From NCBI GenBank assembly GCA_963693315.1, contig OY856187.1, positions 390,811,269 to 390,875,268 on the forward strand: 64,000 nt of DNA. Direction: 5' to 3'. This document shows positions 37,501 to 47,900 of this stretch, in pieces. A program made the position numbers and the translations under genes. The DNA comes from Diogma glabrata (taxonomy: Eukaryota > Arthropoda > Insecta > Diptera > Cylindrotomidae). Each line of letters opens with the position of its first letter. Within the stretch, counting starts at the first letter, position 1. Below the pieces are notes generated by a model. The model was not told the origin of the DNA and did no database searches. It saw nothing but the letters and a program-made list of their open reading frames with translations.

Positions 37501-40500
37501 CCTTGAGGTCTTGAAACACAAAAACGGAAAGGCATCAAGTGATAATGTCTCAAAGATTACATCGAAGTCGACGATAAAGACGGGTTCGAACAAGGTTGCA
37601 TCAAGCTATGCTAGTAAGAGAGGGCTAGTGCTAAGAGAGGGCTAGTTGAAATTGTTGAATCTAACAATGGAATTATCAGCCAGGAACAAATCTATTTGAT
37701 CCAGCTACGCCTGTTTGAAGATATGCTGAAACAAACAGGAACTCTGCCAACCTTTGAAGGAAAACTTTATTTCCGATGTTCAAACGACTTCTCACTGGTT
37801 GGTGGGGGAAATTCCAAGTTGCATTCCATGGGAAGGAACAAGGCTTTTAGCAATGAAGTTCTGTGATCTCCCTAAGACGCACCTATCCAAAATCTGGATT
37901 CCAGACAATCTGAGACGGTTTTATTGGGTGGTCTTGGACAATTCCAAATGGAGGATCCGATAGTACGGGTGGAAGAAATTGGCTAAGGATAAAACCTCCG
38001 TCGAAGGAAACCTCCTGTACATTCTTTTCGATTCGATTCTAATCGGAAAGCGAAACTTTTCTTCATTTGCGGTTCAGCAGATGTTAAGTTTATTGGATCG
38101 CGCTTGAAGAAATAAGCGAATATCACTGTTATGATGGCAGTGGATAAGCTTGAGTTTCGACAAATTAATCTGCAACATAGCATAAGTGGGTCATACAATC
38201 TTATTGCTTCACTTACTAAAAAGTTGCAGACAAAAATATTAATAATTCAAAGGCCCTACATTATTAAAAACAGAGTAGCCGGTCTTTCATTGAAGGGCTA
38301 GGACATACTGTATAAAGAGTTCTTGACAAAACCAGAACCTGCCTAGCATCACACCAATGTCTTGATATGAACCATCTGGCTGAGTTATCCTCAGGTGATT
38401 TAACCGTAGGAATGCTCAGTTATGGAACAGCTACGGAAAAAGGCGGATAATCATTGTGTCTGCCTATCTTCCGTACGACTCAATTAGTCCCCTGCCAACG
38501 TAGGAATTAGTGCACGTGGTTGACTATGCCAAGTATAAAAACCTGAATATCATAGTCGATTGCGACGCAATTCACGTCACGTAAGCTGGGGAAGTACCAA
38601 TAATAACAGCAGAGGTCAGTCTCTTTTAGAGTACTTGGCTACTACTAATTTGGAAATTCTAGATTTCGGGAAGAGCACTTTTGTTAACTCCCAATGGCAA
38701 GAAACCATAGACATCACTCTATACTCCAGATCTCTTCTAGAAGACATCAGGAGCTGGATAGTGTCTACGGATATATCCATGAGCGATCACTTTCTTGTAA
38801 AGGCGATCCCAGCCGAGGATCGCGTCTACCGCAGTCCAAGACAAACGGATTGGGTGTGCTTCAGAGGCATTGTAGACGAGGAACGGGCTAGTGGAAGCAT
38901 TTCCAAAGTCCGGTCTATTGAACAGGCCGTTGATTAGCTCAACGATGTGTTAGTTTGGGCTTTTGAGAGCTCGCGTCCCGAAACGAGGCAACGAAGTGCA
39001 CACAAGTCAGTTTGGTGGAACAAAAACCTTGATAAATTCAGACAAAGATCCAAGAAACTTCTGAATAGAGCATTGAAAACTCGTAATGAAGCTGATTGTG
39101 CTCTGTACAGTGAAGCAAGGAAACTTTTCAAAAGGTTTATTCGTAAATCAAAGAAGAGGTTTTAGAAAAGCACTGTGAGTCGATTGAGACTATCACAGAA
39201 GGTGCTGCACTAATAAGGGCCTTGAAAAAGGATCCTTTAGCGAGACTGGAAATTAGCATATTATCCAATGATGTTCACACTTCTTTAAATGAAGAAACTT
39301 ATACAGCACTGTTTCAACAACATTTTCCTGGCTGTGTACTTGGGGAGATTCTTCAGGTGGACAGCCGCGGGAAAATAGGGAAAACCAAACTGAATGGATT
39401 GGATAATGGCAAAAAGAGTTGTATCGTCCGAGGCTGTCTTGTGCTATCTCTTGAGTCATACAAATCTCCAGGTCCAGACGGAGTATAGCCTATTATGATA
39501 CACCAGTATCTGGACATAATAGGAGATAGGCTCCTAAAGATCTTCGTGACCTACATAGCTCTCGGCTATGTACCACAGGCCTGGAGAAACGAGAGAGTTG
39601 TATTTATCCCAAAACCAGGGAAAATCAGCTTTTGACAAAGCCTCTTTTGTGTCACTCCTTAACGGAGCGAAAAGGTACAGTGTGAATAAAACACTCTTAA
39701 GGTGGATCCGACAGGCCCTGGAAGATCGATGTCTGTTTATTCACACGAATGAAAACTCCACAATCCAAGTAGGTGTGAAGCGTGGATGTCCCCAAGGGGG
39801 TGTTCTATCACCCCTGCTTTGGAACATGATGGTAGACCAGCTCCTAATTGAATTAAATGATAAAGGGCTAAACACATACGGCTATGCCGATGATACTAGC
39901 ATTCTTTTGAAAGGAGAAAACATGGGGCATCTCTGCCGAAAAATGCAGAACGCCTTGGACATTACCAACAGCTGGTGTCAGAAGAATGGACTCTCGATCA
40001 ATGCTTCTAGACACAGCTTGTTGCGTTTACTAACAGAAGGAAACTAAATAACTTCACTCTTCTTTCAATCGGTGATAACACATTAACACTCCATGATAAT
40101 GTGAAGTATCTTGGTGTTACTCTCGACAAACGGCTCAATTGGGCTGTTCATGTTGAGACTATATGCGTAAACGCAACTCGAGTTCTGTGGCAATGCAGGA
40201 GGGCTTTCGGTGGCAAATGGGGGCTGACTCCGAAAATGGTGCACTGGCTGTATAAAGTAGTTGTCAGACACATTGTCAGCTATGGGTCCCTTGCATGGCT
40301 CTCAAGAACTTTTGTTGGGAATGCGATAAAAAAACTGGAGGCTGTACAAAGGCTTGCTTGCTTATGTATCACTAGTGCTTTCAGGACAACGCCCACAGCG
40401 AGTCTGCAGGTCTTGTTTCATATATATGTAAGAATAAAGGCTCTTAAAGCTACAAAAAGATTCGAACTCCTTGGAAACACCAGGGACTGTAGGAAAAATC

Positions 40501-43094
40501 AGCAAGCGCTATGTTTACTCCAGTAATGAAGATCTAGGACTGCAATTTCCACTTGGCGAATACGGAATACTGCACAGGCTGAGGTATTCGCCATAAATGT
40601 AGCATCGTGGGGAGCGGCGGAGCTTAAGTGGTCTGACAAGATCATTAATATGTTTACTGATAGCCAGGCTGCTCTAAAAGCTCTGGGAAACTACACTATA
40701 AGGTCAAAAATAGTGCAAGAATGTTCTAGGTCCTTGAATTATCTCGGGCTAAGCAACAGCATATCACTGATGTGGGCACCAGGGAATAGTGGGAATCTCG
40801 GGAACGAAAAAGCTAATGATTTAGCAAAGAACTTCGCAAGGAGGCTCATAGGATCTGAACCAGTAATTGGTTATGTCGAAAGGTAGGATAAGATCGCTAG
40901 TCGAACAAGTTCTCTTTCAGTCTGGTAACTCTCAATGGAGGAGCACAGAAGGCTGCAGAGTCTCCGAGATGTTCACTCCAGAGTTGAGCCAGCAAACCAC
41001 CAAATTCCTGTTAAATCTGACTCGGGCAGACTGCAGGCTAATGGTGGGACTACTAACAGGTCACCATCATTTGAACAAACATATGGTACGGCTTCGAGTA
41101 GAAAATGATCCAATATGGCGCTTTTGTCTTGAAGAGGATGAAACAGTCCCTCACATTATGGGAGAATGTTTGGCTCTCACAGGGCTCCGAAGCGTCATGT
41201 TACGATCTAAGGATAGATGATTTCTGCAAAGCAGCCCATTCAAGGCAGTTGGCTTTTTTTCAAAAAGGTCTTCACCTCTTGAATATGAGGATGACATAAA
41301 GGACTTAGCAGTCTACATGTCAGGCTATGACTGCATGGTCGTCTTGCCTAAAAAAAAACAAATTGTGGAGCAAAGAAGTAAACAAATATTTACATACATC
41401 CTAAATTTTGGACTGACTGAATAGGCAGAAGGCTTAAATGTTAACAGAGCAATAAAACGAATATCTAATGTAACTAGATAAAAGCGTAGCTCGCACACTT
41501 GTTCGCAAAAATTTAATCAATGGAGAAATACAACCAACGGAAAGATTAAAATTACAGACCGTAAGTAGCCTGGTAGAAGCACGTAGTAAAAAGGCAAGAG
41601 TATGGTTGAGATAAAAGCAGATAACTGTTTTTCCATATAACTGTGGCAGACATTGTTGATTAAGTCATCGTAGGAATAGACTTCTTGAAGCCGAATGGAG
41701 TAGTCTTTGATTTTAGACGTGGCGGACTACCTGAACTTGAAAATCTTGATGCATCCAAAAAGTCTGTGAATAAAGGAACACAGGAATGAAAACAAAGAAA
41801 CTTGGCCCACAGGTAAAATAATCGCAAACTGATTGAAGAAATAATCTACACGATATTCGAACAAACGCCAAAGGATTATATTCAAAAGTACAAACATCCT
41901 GTGAAGGAACTTATTCCATCATAACAAAGATAAACAACTGATTTTGTGGAATAAGGATAGGTTGCTCAACAAAACCGAAAGTCGTGAATCTAAAAATACT
42001 AGCAGTGACTTCTTATGATTTAGGTGGGCCAAAATAAATAAATAAGGAAATTGAGTTGTTTTATCTAATAGGAAATTCAAATAAAAACTTCGCTGTCTAT
42101 GATAGAGTAGGTAAATAAACAAACTATTTGAGCTGAATAAAATAATAGTAACAAAAGGAGAAATATTTTGTAATAAAATAAAGTCAAGAGCAGCAGATAA
42201 AAACCATTGACATGCAAATTACTAAAAATAATTCGGTAGCTTCAGGTCAACTTCAAACGAGGTGGTAATCTCATGTGTAGTAATATTAAAATTAACATTT
42301 ACCTTATATGTGCTATTTTATGTTGTATCCTTATATTTTCAGGAAATAAATTATAAATTATATTTAATTGTTTACTTCTTGTTTCAGTTGCTATAAAAAC
42401 TAAAGGTGATTTTCCAAATTCTCCATATCGTCTAAATAAAAAACAAAATATGAATAACAAATTACTACAATAAAATCCTCTGACCTTACCCTAATATCTC
42501 AAAAAACTTTTCAGAATTACGTAAACAAAAATTAGGAAAATCTTCAACTAATAACAATTTTTTCCCATCTAAATTAAATAATGATGAATATCGTGATGCT
42601 TTGAATAAAAATTCTTGAAATATATCTATTTGATTTTCACGAAATATATTATTATTGTAACCGTAATCACTAAATTGTACTAAATCTGCATCCATGGGAT
42701 TTATCCATTCATTAATTTCATATTTTAACTCCTTTGCAACCAAATGAATTGTTTCGGTTTTACCAACACCGGACGGTCCGCTTACAAGTAAAATCGGACC
42801 CGGACATTGCTTTTGAAATTCTTCTACTTTTGAAAACCAATCTTGAATTTCTTCAATTTTTTTGACATGAACTGCTAGGTCTGATATATTTTTAGGTGAA
42901 AAATTTTGTATCCAATTTGATGAGTTGAAGTCCAAGCAGTTTAGATTGTGTATTGGCTCATAATTATCAACATCAATTACTTCACTTGCACTAAAGTTAC
43001 GTTTTTTTGATCCATTTACCATTGATGTGTTAAGAGATGGAGATGTTGTTAAATTAATGCTGTCTGTGTTAAAAGCTGGTTTGAACCATCCCTT
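16591..43094 (-). CDS. Rad17: Cell-cycle checkpoint protein RAD17 (seven coding exons seen, 5' exon missing)
   Basis: RAD17 replaces RFC1 in the clamp loader that loads the 9-1-1 checkpoint clamp at damaged or stalled replication sites in the nucleus. Minus-strand exons are 43094-42490, 42431-42303, 17616-17432, 17375-17232, 17160-16967, 16905-16787 and 16705-16591; all borders are GT-AG and phases agree, giving 496 residues. Visible: an N-terminal 'KGWFKPAFN', '[15 protein letters not shown]', Walker A 'GPSGVGKT' (about 106-113), 'EWINP', a Walker B-like 'LLLVED' (about 180-185), '[17 protein letters not shown]' spanning the giant intron, the sensor-2 '[12 protein letters not shown]' and the C-terminal helical part. 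The first seen exon begins at an acceptor without an ATG, so a short 5' exon lies upstream; 'ATGAAG|gtattt' at 44163-44158 fits in phase but is unproven. The intron 42302-17617 is 24.7 kb and holds transposons plus an antisense gene. Confidence 0.92.
17617..17931. other. 3' end of the Rad17 giant intron
   Basis: No gene seen. It carries the acceptor next to the exon starting at 17616. Confidence 0.5.
17950..18420 (+). mobile_element. RTE-clade fragment (endonuclease end to RT linker)
   Basis: One frame reads '[20 protein letters not shown]', the RTE endonuclease end (consensus 'RxxRGADxxSDHxLV'). After a frame change the linker ends '[12 protein letters not shown]', as in RTE elements before the RT. 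The 162-residue ORF covering this area is mostly the wrong frame for the first part and the right one for the second, so it is a remnant, not a host gene. Confidence 0.6.
18421..19019. other. Intronic, no gene; possible hAT-type MITE end
   Basis: At 18779-18790 'tagtgatgggtgac' looks like a hAT terminal repeat, followed by sequence rich in 'cgttca/tgaacg'. A matching far end was not found. Confidence 0.3.
19020..21440 (-). mobile_element. Jockey-clade non-LTR retrotransposon, degenerate
   Basis: Minus-strand pieces in order: endonuclease remnants (21376-21037), an RT N-terminal region including '[12 protein letters not shown]' (20783-20589), RT fragments with '[19 protein letters not shown]' and '[12 protein letters not shown]' (20177-19986) and the tail '[20 protein letters not shown]' (19570-19316). 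A 3' UTR lies at about 19020-19320. Frameshifts and stops occur throughout, so it is dead. The order and phrases match Jockey-type RTs, in which '[12 protein letters not shown]' is usual at the position where this copy reads RQGIHE. Confidence 0.75.
21600..22452 (+). mobile_element. RTE-clade retrotransposon, left part (endonuclease)
   Basis: From about 21940 the plus strand reads an APE endonuclease: '[12 protein letters not shown]', '[13 protein letters not shown]', '[14 protein letters not shown]', then in a shifted frame '[10 protein letters not shown]' (about 22330-22360). Homology stops at about 22452 and resumes at about 25536, so the element is split by a 3.1 kb insertion. The 5' limit is uncertain. 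Confidence 0.85.
24011..25170 (+). pseudogene. Densovirus NS3-like protein remnant (candidate endogenous viral element)
   Basis: The first open piece (24011-24295) contains '[11 protein letters not shown]' and '[20 protein letters not shown]', which to my recollection resemble the non-structural NS3 protein of insect ambidensoviruses. The frame is lost at about 24295-24355, continues through a perfectly duplicated 135 bp block, and is broken again at about 24610, 24830, 24985 and 25020 by stops or shifts. Later pieces carry a Cys/His-rich segment. Codon-like patterns persist in alternate frames over about 1.1 kb, which is unlike the neighbouring non-coding DNA. No function is expected. It could instead be another unclassified protein; a profile search would decide. 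Confidence 0.4.
24335..24604 (+). repeat. 135-bp perfect tandem duplication
   Basis: 24335-24469 and 24470-24604 are identical as read. The length (45 codons) keeps the frame, so the open piece 24355-24612 shows the same peptide twice. Confidence 0.95.
25536..27690 (+). mobile_element. RTE-clade retrotransposon, right part (RT)
   Basis: Resumes with '[18 protein letters not shown]' and '[14 protein letters not shown]' of the endonuclease end. RT follows: '[18 protein letters not shown]' (about 26433), '[20 protein letters not shown]', '[13 protein letters not shown]' and, after a deletion and frame change, '[10 protein letters not shown]' (about 26934) and '[16 protein letters not shown]'. 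The tail has '[14 protein letters not shown]' and '[13 protein letters not shown]'. Sequence between the RT palm blocks is missing and frames shift, so it is inactive. Confidence 0.9.
27691..28340. other. Intronic, no gene seen
   Basis: AT-rich. The short ORFs at 27818-28385 have no recognisable content. Confidence 0.4.
28344..28612 (+). promoter_or_regulatory. Upstream region and 5'-UTR intron of sesquipedalian copy A
   Basis: 28344-28374 matches 44550-44580 upstream of copy B with one difference over 31 bp. Downstream, 'aataagtaagta'-like donors (28543-28550 here, 44673-44680 in B) and acceptors (AG at 28611-28612 here, 44905-44906 in B) mark a 5'-UTR intron in both copies. Promoter activity is inference. 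Confidence 0.55.
28649..30131 (+). CDS. PHETA1: Sesquipedalian/PHETA-type PH-domain adaptor, copy A (3 coding exons)
   Basis: Endosomal PH protein family that recruits the inositol 5-phosphatase OCRL to recycling membranes. Exons 28649-28850, 29502-29717 and 29929-30131 (GT-AG, phase 1 at both junctions) give 206 residues. The start '[13 protein letters not shown]' matches the family opening 'MKLNERS'. The PH domain (about 17-110) shows 'EGWLNKK', '[12 protein letters not shown]', '[14 protein letters not shown]', 'YSLSAES' and 'MKLWIQSLT'. It is followed by a helix (to about 140) and a C-terminal F&H-type motif '[10 protein letters not shown]', the OCRL-binding element of this family. It sits entirely within the Rad17 giant intron on the opposite strand. 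Against copy B it lacks the proline-rich exon. All splice sites and the frame are intact, so I treat it as a gene rather than a pseudogene; expression is untested. Confidence 0.85.
30440..31133. mobile_element. Foldback element 1 with long inverted arms and GC-rich loop
   Basis: The left end 'atcctagtttatccccccaa' is the reverse complement of the right end. The arms run about 340 bp each, with an internal partial duplication in the left arm (30551-30700), and meet at a loop of C/G-rich sequence (30781-30890) rich in 'cgcg'. There is no coding capacity. A relative lies at 43481-44045. Confidence 0.9.
31134..31559. other. Intronic, AT-rich; no gene
   Basis: Contains small imperfect inverted repeats around 'caataattgt' (31256-31370). 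Nothing else is supported. Confidence 0.4.
31560..34205 (+). mobile_element. CR1/Jockey-like non-LTR retrotransposon with endonuclease and RT
   Basis: The endonuclease ORF (31689-32459) has '[12 protein letters not shown]', 'LFLTETI', '[12 protein letters not shown]' and the catalytic 'GGSDHNLIS'. RT follows in the next frame (32413-33528): '[18 protein letters not shown]', '[17 protein letters not shown]', '[16 protein letters not shown]' and '[15 protein letters not shown]'. An in-frame stop at about 33526 and a frame change precede the '[13 protein letters not shown]' block. The catalytic FADD box reads FAEH at about 33690, so the RT is inactive. The end '[17 protein letters not shown]' matches the fragment at 6.2 kb. 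Homology stops at about 34205 against the gypsy element. Confidence 0.88.
34206..36262 (-). mobile_element. Ty3/gypsy LTR retrotransposon, internal pol segment
   Basis: Minus strand, in order: RT (36198-35404) with '[20 protein letters not shown]', '[13 protein letters not shown]', '[11 protein letters not shown]' and '[13 protein letters not shown]'; RNase H (35300 on) with '[19 protein letters not shown]'; then the integrase HHCC region and catalytic core ('[14 protein letters not shown]', '[12 protein letters not shown]'). The integrase jumps from 'ANFES' to 'LKASLKAHG', an in-frame deletion removing the segment that normally holds the last catalytic Glu. Later frame breaks occur. No LTRs or gag were recognised, so it is a fragment. 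Confidence 0.9.
36266..36412. mobile_element. Short MITE-like palindrome, about 147 bp
   Basis: Left 'ttttgttttataaaacaagg' and right 'cccttgttttttaaaacaaa' form imperfect inverted repeats of about 50 bp each, continuing through 'gtccg.caaaattt..tgctat'. It sits against the end of the gypsy RT reading. Confidence 0.8.
36413..37140. other. Retrotransposon debris, including a possible zinc knuckle
   Basis: On the plus strand about 36497-36540 reads '[13 protein letters not shown]', close to a gag CCHC knuckle with His replaced by Tyr. The rest may be the 5' UTR of the I/LOA-like copy that follows. No complete ORF is present. Confidence 0.4.
37141..41365 (+). mobile_element. I/LOA-like non-LTR retrotransposon with RNase H, copy 2
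   Basis: ORF1 remnants (37427-38100) include '[20 protein letters not shown]' and a tail 'LSLLDRA', resembling the gag-like domain (DUF4780 type) found in such insect elements. ORF2 begins at about 38131 ('[11 protein letters not shown]'). Endonuclease (38560-38937), RT with '[20 protein letters not shown]' and '[11 protein letters not shown]' (39568-40047), late RT (40101-40526) and RNase H ('[12 protein letters not shown]' at 40650, '[20 protein letters not shown]') follow. Many frameshifts and stops are present. The end is A-rich at about 41350-41360. It is the same family as copy 1 (6.85-10.3 kb) but with the RNase H region retained. Confidence 0.85.
41366..42140 (+). mobile_element. LTR-retrotransposon protease-like fragment
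   Basis: In shifting plus frames this reads '[14 protein letters not shown]' and then '[20 protein letters not shown]', matching the region after the aspartic protease in Ty3/gypsy polyproteins ('xGxDFLxxxGxxxDF'). No intact ORF. It lies next to the Rad17 exon at 42303-42431. Confidence 0.5.
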
Positions 43095-43480
43095 CTAGAA
43101 AGACAACAAATTTTTTAAAAATTATTAATAATTAAAAGAATAAATTTTACACAATTTAAGAGGTTCAAAAGAATAAAACCGAGATTCGACTCTGACTATC
43201 TTTGTGAGTCCTTAGAACCCAAAAATCGGCATAATTACTTGAACTTTGGCACAAGCGGATTTTTTGATTTTTTTTATGGTAAATTAAGTAAATTTAGTAA
43301 AGGGACAGTTTTGATCTGTTTATCTTATAAGCACATAGGAAATAGAGATGGTAGAAGGTACAAATTTGAATAACATTTTGTCAAAAAGGTGTAGTTTTGT
43401 ATGGACTTTGATTTTTTCAAAGGGCTGTATCTTGTACCTGAGATTTAGTGATTCTATATCAAATAAAAAATCTGGAATAT

Positions 43481-44045
43481 TCCTATTTTATCCCCGTTAA
43501 TAAAAAGGTGATTTTTTTTGGTAAATAGAAAGATTAGGTTCTCTGCATCATAGTTATGAAAAAAAAATTGCGGAAATGATGGGGTTAAAAGTTACGAAAG
43601 AACAAACATTCAAATTTATCTTGGTCCCCCGTTTGATTATTTTGAAGTTTTTTTAAAATAAACATTGAACAAATTAAATAAGTAAGCGTTGATTTAATGG
43701 GGGAGAGGGGAAGGACGCGCGGGGCTCCCGCGTATCGAATAAGTATTTTCCGTTTGGAAAATCGCTACAAAAAAAAGATAAATTAAGAACAAAATTTTGG
43801 TTCTTATGTATGCATGTTTCTGTATGCATGAACATGTTTTATACTTAGTTAATCAAGGAATATTATTAATCAAGGAATTCACCTTGAAAAGCGAAGGGAC
43901 TAAGGTAAAATTAAAAGTTTGATCCTTTATAACTTTTGACCCCCTCATTTCCGCAAATTTTTTTGTTCATAATTATGATGCAGAGGACCTAATCTTTCTA
44001 TTTATCTAAAAAAAACAGCATTTTATTAACGGGTATAAAATAGGA
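43481..44045. mobile_element. Foldback element 2, relative of 30440-31133
   Basis: The arms 'tcctattttatccccgttaa' and its inverse at 44022-44045 continue through the same conserved block as element 1 (aaaagtta..aaag.tcaaac, ctgcatcat.attatgaaaa). The centre (43640-43890) differs from element 1. It lies upstream of the first seen Rad17 exon, probably within Rad17 intron 1 or its promoter. Confidence 0.85.
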
Positions 44046-44549
44046 TTGTACCAAAAATCTTGGCGCCTAAGAACTAATATCCCCAGAAATCTGTTGCAAA
44101 TGTTGTGAAAATATAATCAAATACATTAAAATAATTAGTTATTATCTAAATAAATACCTTCATTTTATTTAATAAAGTCAATGGATACAAAATAACAACA
44201 TAAGGTTTGTTTACACTATATTTCAATTTTTGACATAATAAGCAGTTATACATATGTCAATTTTGAAGATCAAAGGCCGGCATAACACAATGACAATTTC
44301 CAGATGTTGAAAGTTTTCATAGACCTAAACCTTGTGTTACTTTTTATATGTCCGAAATATATTGTATGTACCCACAACACATCACTTGTTTAATCAAAAT
44401 TTTGTTCACGTTGAAAGATTTGTGCTATTAAGGAGTTTGTACAGTGTAATACCGGCGTCACTGTATAATCAGAATTCAGCGCAAAAATAAACGCTGATTA
44501 TGAAAAAGTGCTGCCACCGCTTAATTATTAATGATTCAGTTTTCGTCTG

Positions 44550-44906
44550 TCAAATATATTTATTTATTTTAACGTCAAATGTAATTAGTATTCGTTATAT
44601 ATTATAAAAAAAAATATTGTGATTTAAACAAACTAAAAATAACATCTTCTATCTTCAATGTTATAAGAAAAATAAGTAAGTAATTATACAGACAAATCTA
44701 GAAAGTTATGTCATGTATTTCCTATAAATATTATATTATAGTCGAAGGCTTTGTTTTATTAAAATTTTTGTTCTTCGAAAAATGTTTGAAAGATTTACTT
44801 TGAGAAAACATTTGTTTTAGACTTTTAGAACCAAAATTAAATTTGTTGTAATCCAGTTATTAAAGTTTGGTTATGTTGAAATTAAAACATTTTGTGTAAA
44901 TTTCAG
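44550..44906 (+). promoter_or_regulatory. Upstream region and 5'-UTR intron of sesquipedalian copy B
   Basis: Shares a 31-bp block (44550-44580) and the 5'-UTR intron donor and acceptor positions with copy A. The Rad17 5' end is presumably just to the left on the minus strand, so this may be a divergent promoter. Confidence 0.55.
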
Positions 44907-44967
44907 GTGGTTTTCAACAGAAGATATACAAAGAATATTGCTAAGTTTGTATACAACAATAAAAACA

Positions 44968-47900
44968 ATGAAAATTAATGAAAAAAATTTATGCACTTTT
45001 GCAACCACGCCCCCTGTCGATTTAGAAGGTTGGTTGAATAAAAAGGGGGAGGTGAATAAATCATGGCAGAAAAGGTGGTTTGTTTTAAAAGGAAATTTAT
45101 TATTTTATTTTGAGCGAAAAACTGATAGAGAACCCTTAGGAGTAATTGTATTAGAAGGATGCACGATAGGTTTGTATGCATATTGTTTTAATATTAATTT
45201 AATTAATATAATATAATAAGGCGTTAATGTTAGTTAACTAAAGCTTGGATTGTTATTTTATCCATTGTTACACCAACTGATTACCGGAACTGATGCATAA
45301 CATCAAGTGCAAAGTTCGATAACTAAACATTTATTTTATTACTTTAACCCCGGTTCAAAGAATTTTTTTTTATTAGCTATAAAATTGGAATGAATGTATG
45401 GCTATCGCATAACGATAACGCTAAAACTGGTGGACTGATTTAAAAAATTTCTTAAAAATTAGTTCAATCAATCTTAGCTGTAGAATACTCCTTGTTGATG
45501 GCACACTATTTTGGTGGAAGCGGCTTCGAACTCAAGACCGGTGGGTAACTTACAAGCGCCTTCGAAACTGTGTGGTTGCATTGAAACGTAACTCGCTCAA
45601 TCATTTTCTGAAAGATCGGCTTGAGCAGTCATCTTCTAAAGAATGGTGGAAAAATTTGAAAAATCTGGGGGTGGGAAAAAGTGAAAAGCAAGTGCAAATT
45701 CCGTTTACGCCTGACGATCTAAATCATTACTACTGTGGCTCTACAACAAATGGCTCTTCCCAACCACCTAGCTGTATTTTTTGTAATGTAAGAGATGATA
45801 ATTCCTCTAATAATCTGTTGTCATTTTGTATCATTGGTTATGAAGAGCTCTATTTCTTCTATTAAATCTAAGGCCATGGAGCTGGATGGTATCCCTCTTA
45901 AGTTTATCAAGCTGATTTTACCCGAGATCGCTCCATATCTGTTGTATATTTTTAATAAAAGTATTACACAGTCATACTTCCCTGCGGAATGGAAAGTTGC
46001 CAGATTGGAGCCTATACCGAAGGTAAATAACCCCACGTCTATGTCGGACTTTAGACCTATCAGCACCCTATCGACTTGGTCTAAGGCATTTGAAATTTTG
46101 CTAAAGAATCAAATGATTAAGTTTCTTGGCGATAATAATGTTCTATGCAAATTCCAATCAGTTTATAGACAGGGACATAGTACTGCATCGGCCTTATTAC
46201 ATATTATTGACGATATCAGGCGTAGTGCTGATGCTAATTTGTTTACAATCTTGGCACTGCTCGATTTTTCTAAAGCATTTGATTGTATAAATCATGTGAA
46301 GCGTTATAAGTTTTCGCGATACGCATGCCAACTTATTTATTCGTATCTGTTCAGTAGATCTCAAATTGTCGAGGTTGCGGGTGTACCGTGCTTGTGGGGT
46401 ACCCCAGGGATCTGTTCTTTGACCATTACTGTTTGCCCTGTTTATAAACGATATATCCTCTTGCTTGAAAGTTTCTAAGTTCCACTTGTATGCGGTTGAT
46501 CTGCAACTTTATGTGAGTGATGAGTTTGCTAATAGAGTGGTATGTGTTAATGAACTAAACCAGGATCTTGACAGAATCGCTAGTTGGTCTGTGGAAAATG
46601 AATTACTATTGAATGCTTAAAAGTCGCAGTCTATTCTCATTTTTAGGAGCAAGTTGTCTACCTCAGATTTCCCATCTGTGAAACTAAATAATGAACCTAT
46701 AGCGTATTCTGACACTGTTCGTGGACTAGGACTTATTATTGATCCTTCCTTGTCATGGAATGATCATGTGAATAACTTATGTAGTAAGGTGTATATTACT
46801 CTTCGTTCCCTGTGGAACGTAACATCTTTTGCAAGTGTTGGACTAAGGCATAAATTGTTCATGTCTTACCTTCTTCCGCATTTCTTCTATTGTGACATTG
46901 TATGGTATGGTATGCAGGAACAATTTATGCACAAAGTAAAAATGGCCTTTAACGCATGTGTCCGTTATATATATTCGCTCCGAAAATTTGATCATATATC
47001 GCTGTTTGCAAACAGGTTGCTTGGCTGTAGTATAGGAAAGTATTTCGAGTTAAGAAGCTGCTCGTATGTCCATAGGATCCTGTTAACCGGGTGTCCACCG
47101 TATCTTTCTGACAAGCTTGAGCTGGTGAGCTCTCGAAGGGTGTGTCATCTGAGACTACCTAATAACAGGTTTAAAATTTTTAGCTCTTCTTTTTTCGTCT
47201 TGGGGCTACTAAAATATAATGAGTTGCCATTAAATGTGAGAGATAGTACCTCTATGAGTAGTTTTGTCGCGTCCTATGAGCGACATTTTTTTTTCAGACC
47301 GACTCTGGTGATTGTTCACATGGTCATAACTGTTAACTAGCTGTTGGCAAACTAGCTTAAAAGGAATTAAAAATTTAATTAATTTTAATGTAAATATGGA
47401 TAACACTTACAGTTGTCTGAATTTTATCTAAATTTTTTCTGTATTTTTCTTAGTTTTCGAGCTTGTATTTTTATTTTTATTTTTGTTTTTTTGAATTTTG
47501 TTACCTGAGAGGTGTATTGTATTGTATTATATATAGTTGTTTTTTTTTAGTCGTTATTTTGTTGAATGTAACGTTACTTGTCTAGTCTGTATATTATGTA
47601 TTATAAGCTGTTGCAGAGACATTCCACGGTTGGTACGGGACAAATCGTACGCATTTCTTAAGTTATGATCTTAAATAAATATCAACCCAAAATGTTATCA
47701 TACAAAACATCAAGTACATTAATTTTGTGCAATGAAGACCTATCAAAATCAATTATTGGTTTCAAAAAATGTTTATAAAAAGGATGTTATTAATAAGGAA
47801 ATTAGTTTGTTTGTACGGGACAGCCGCAGTCCACCATACTTTTTAATTTTTGACTTTGTTGTAAAATTTTAGCAAAATTAATAATCTTTGAAAACTAAAA

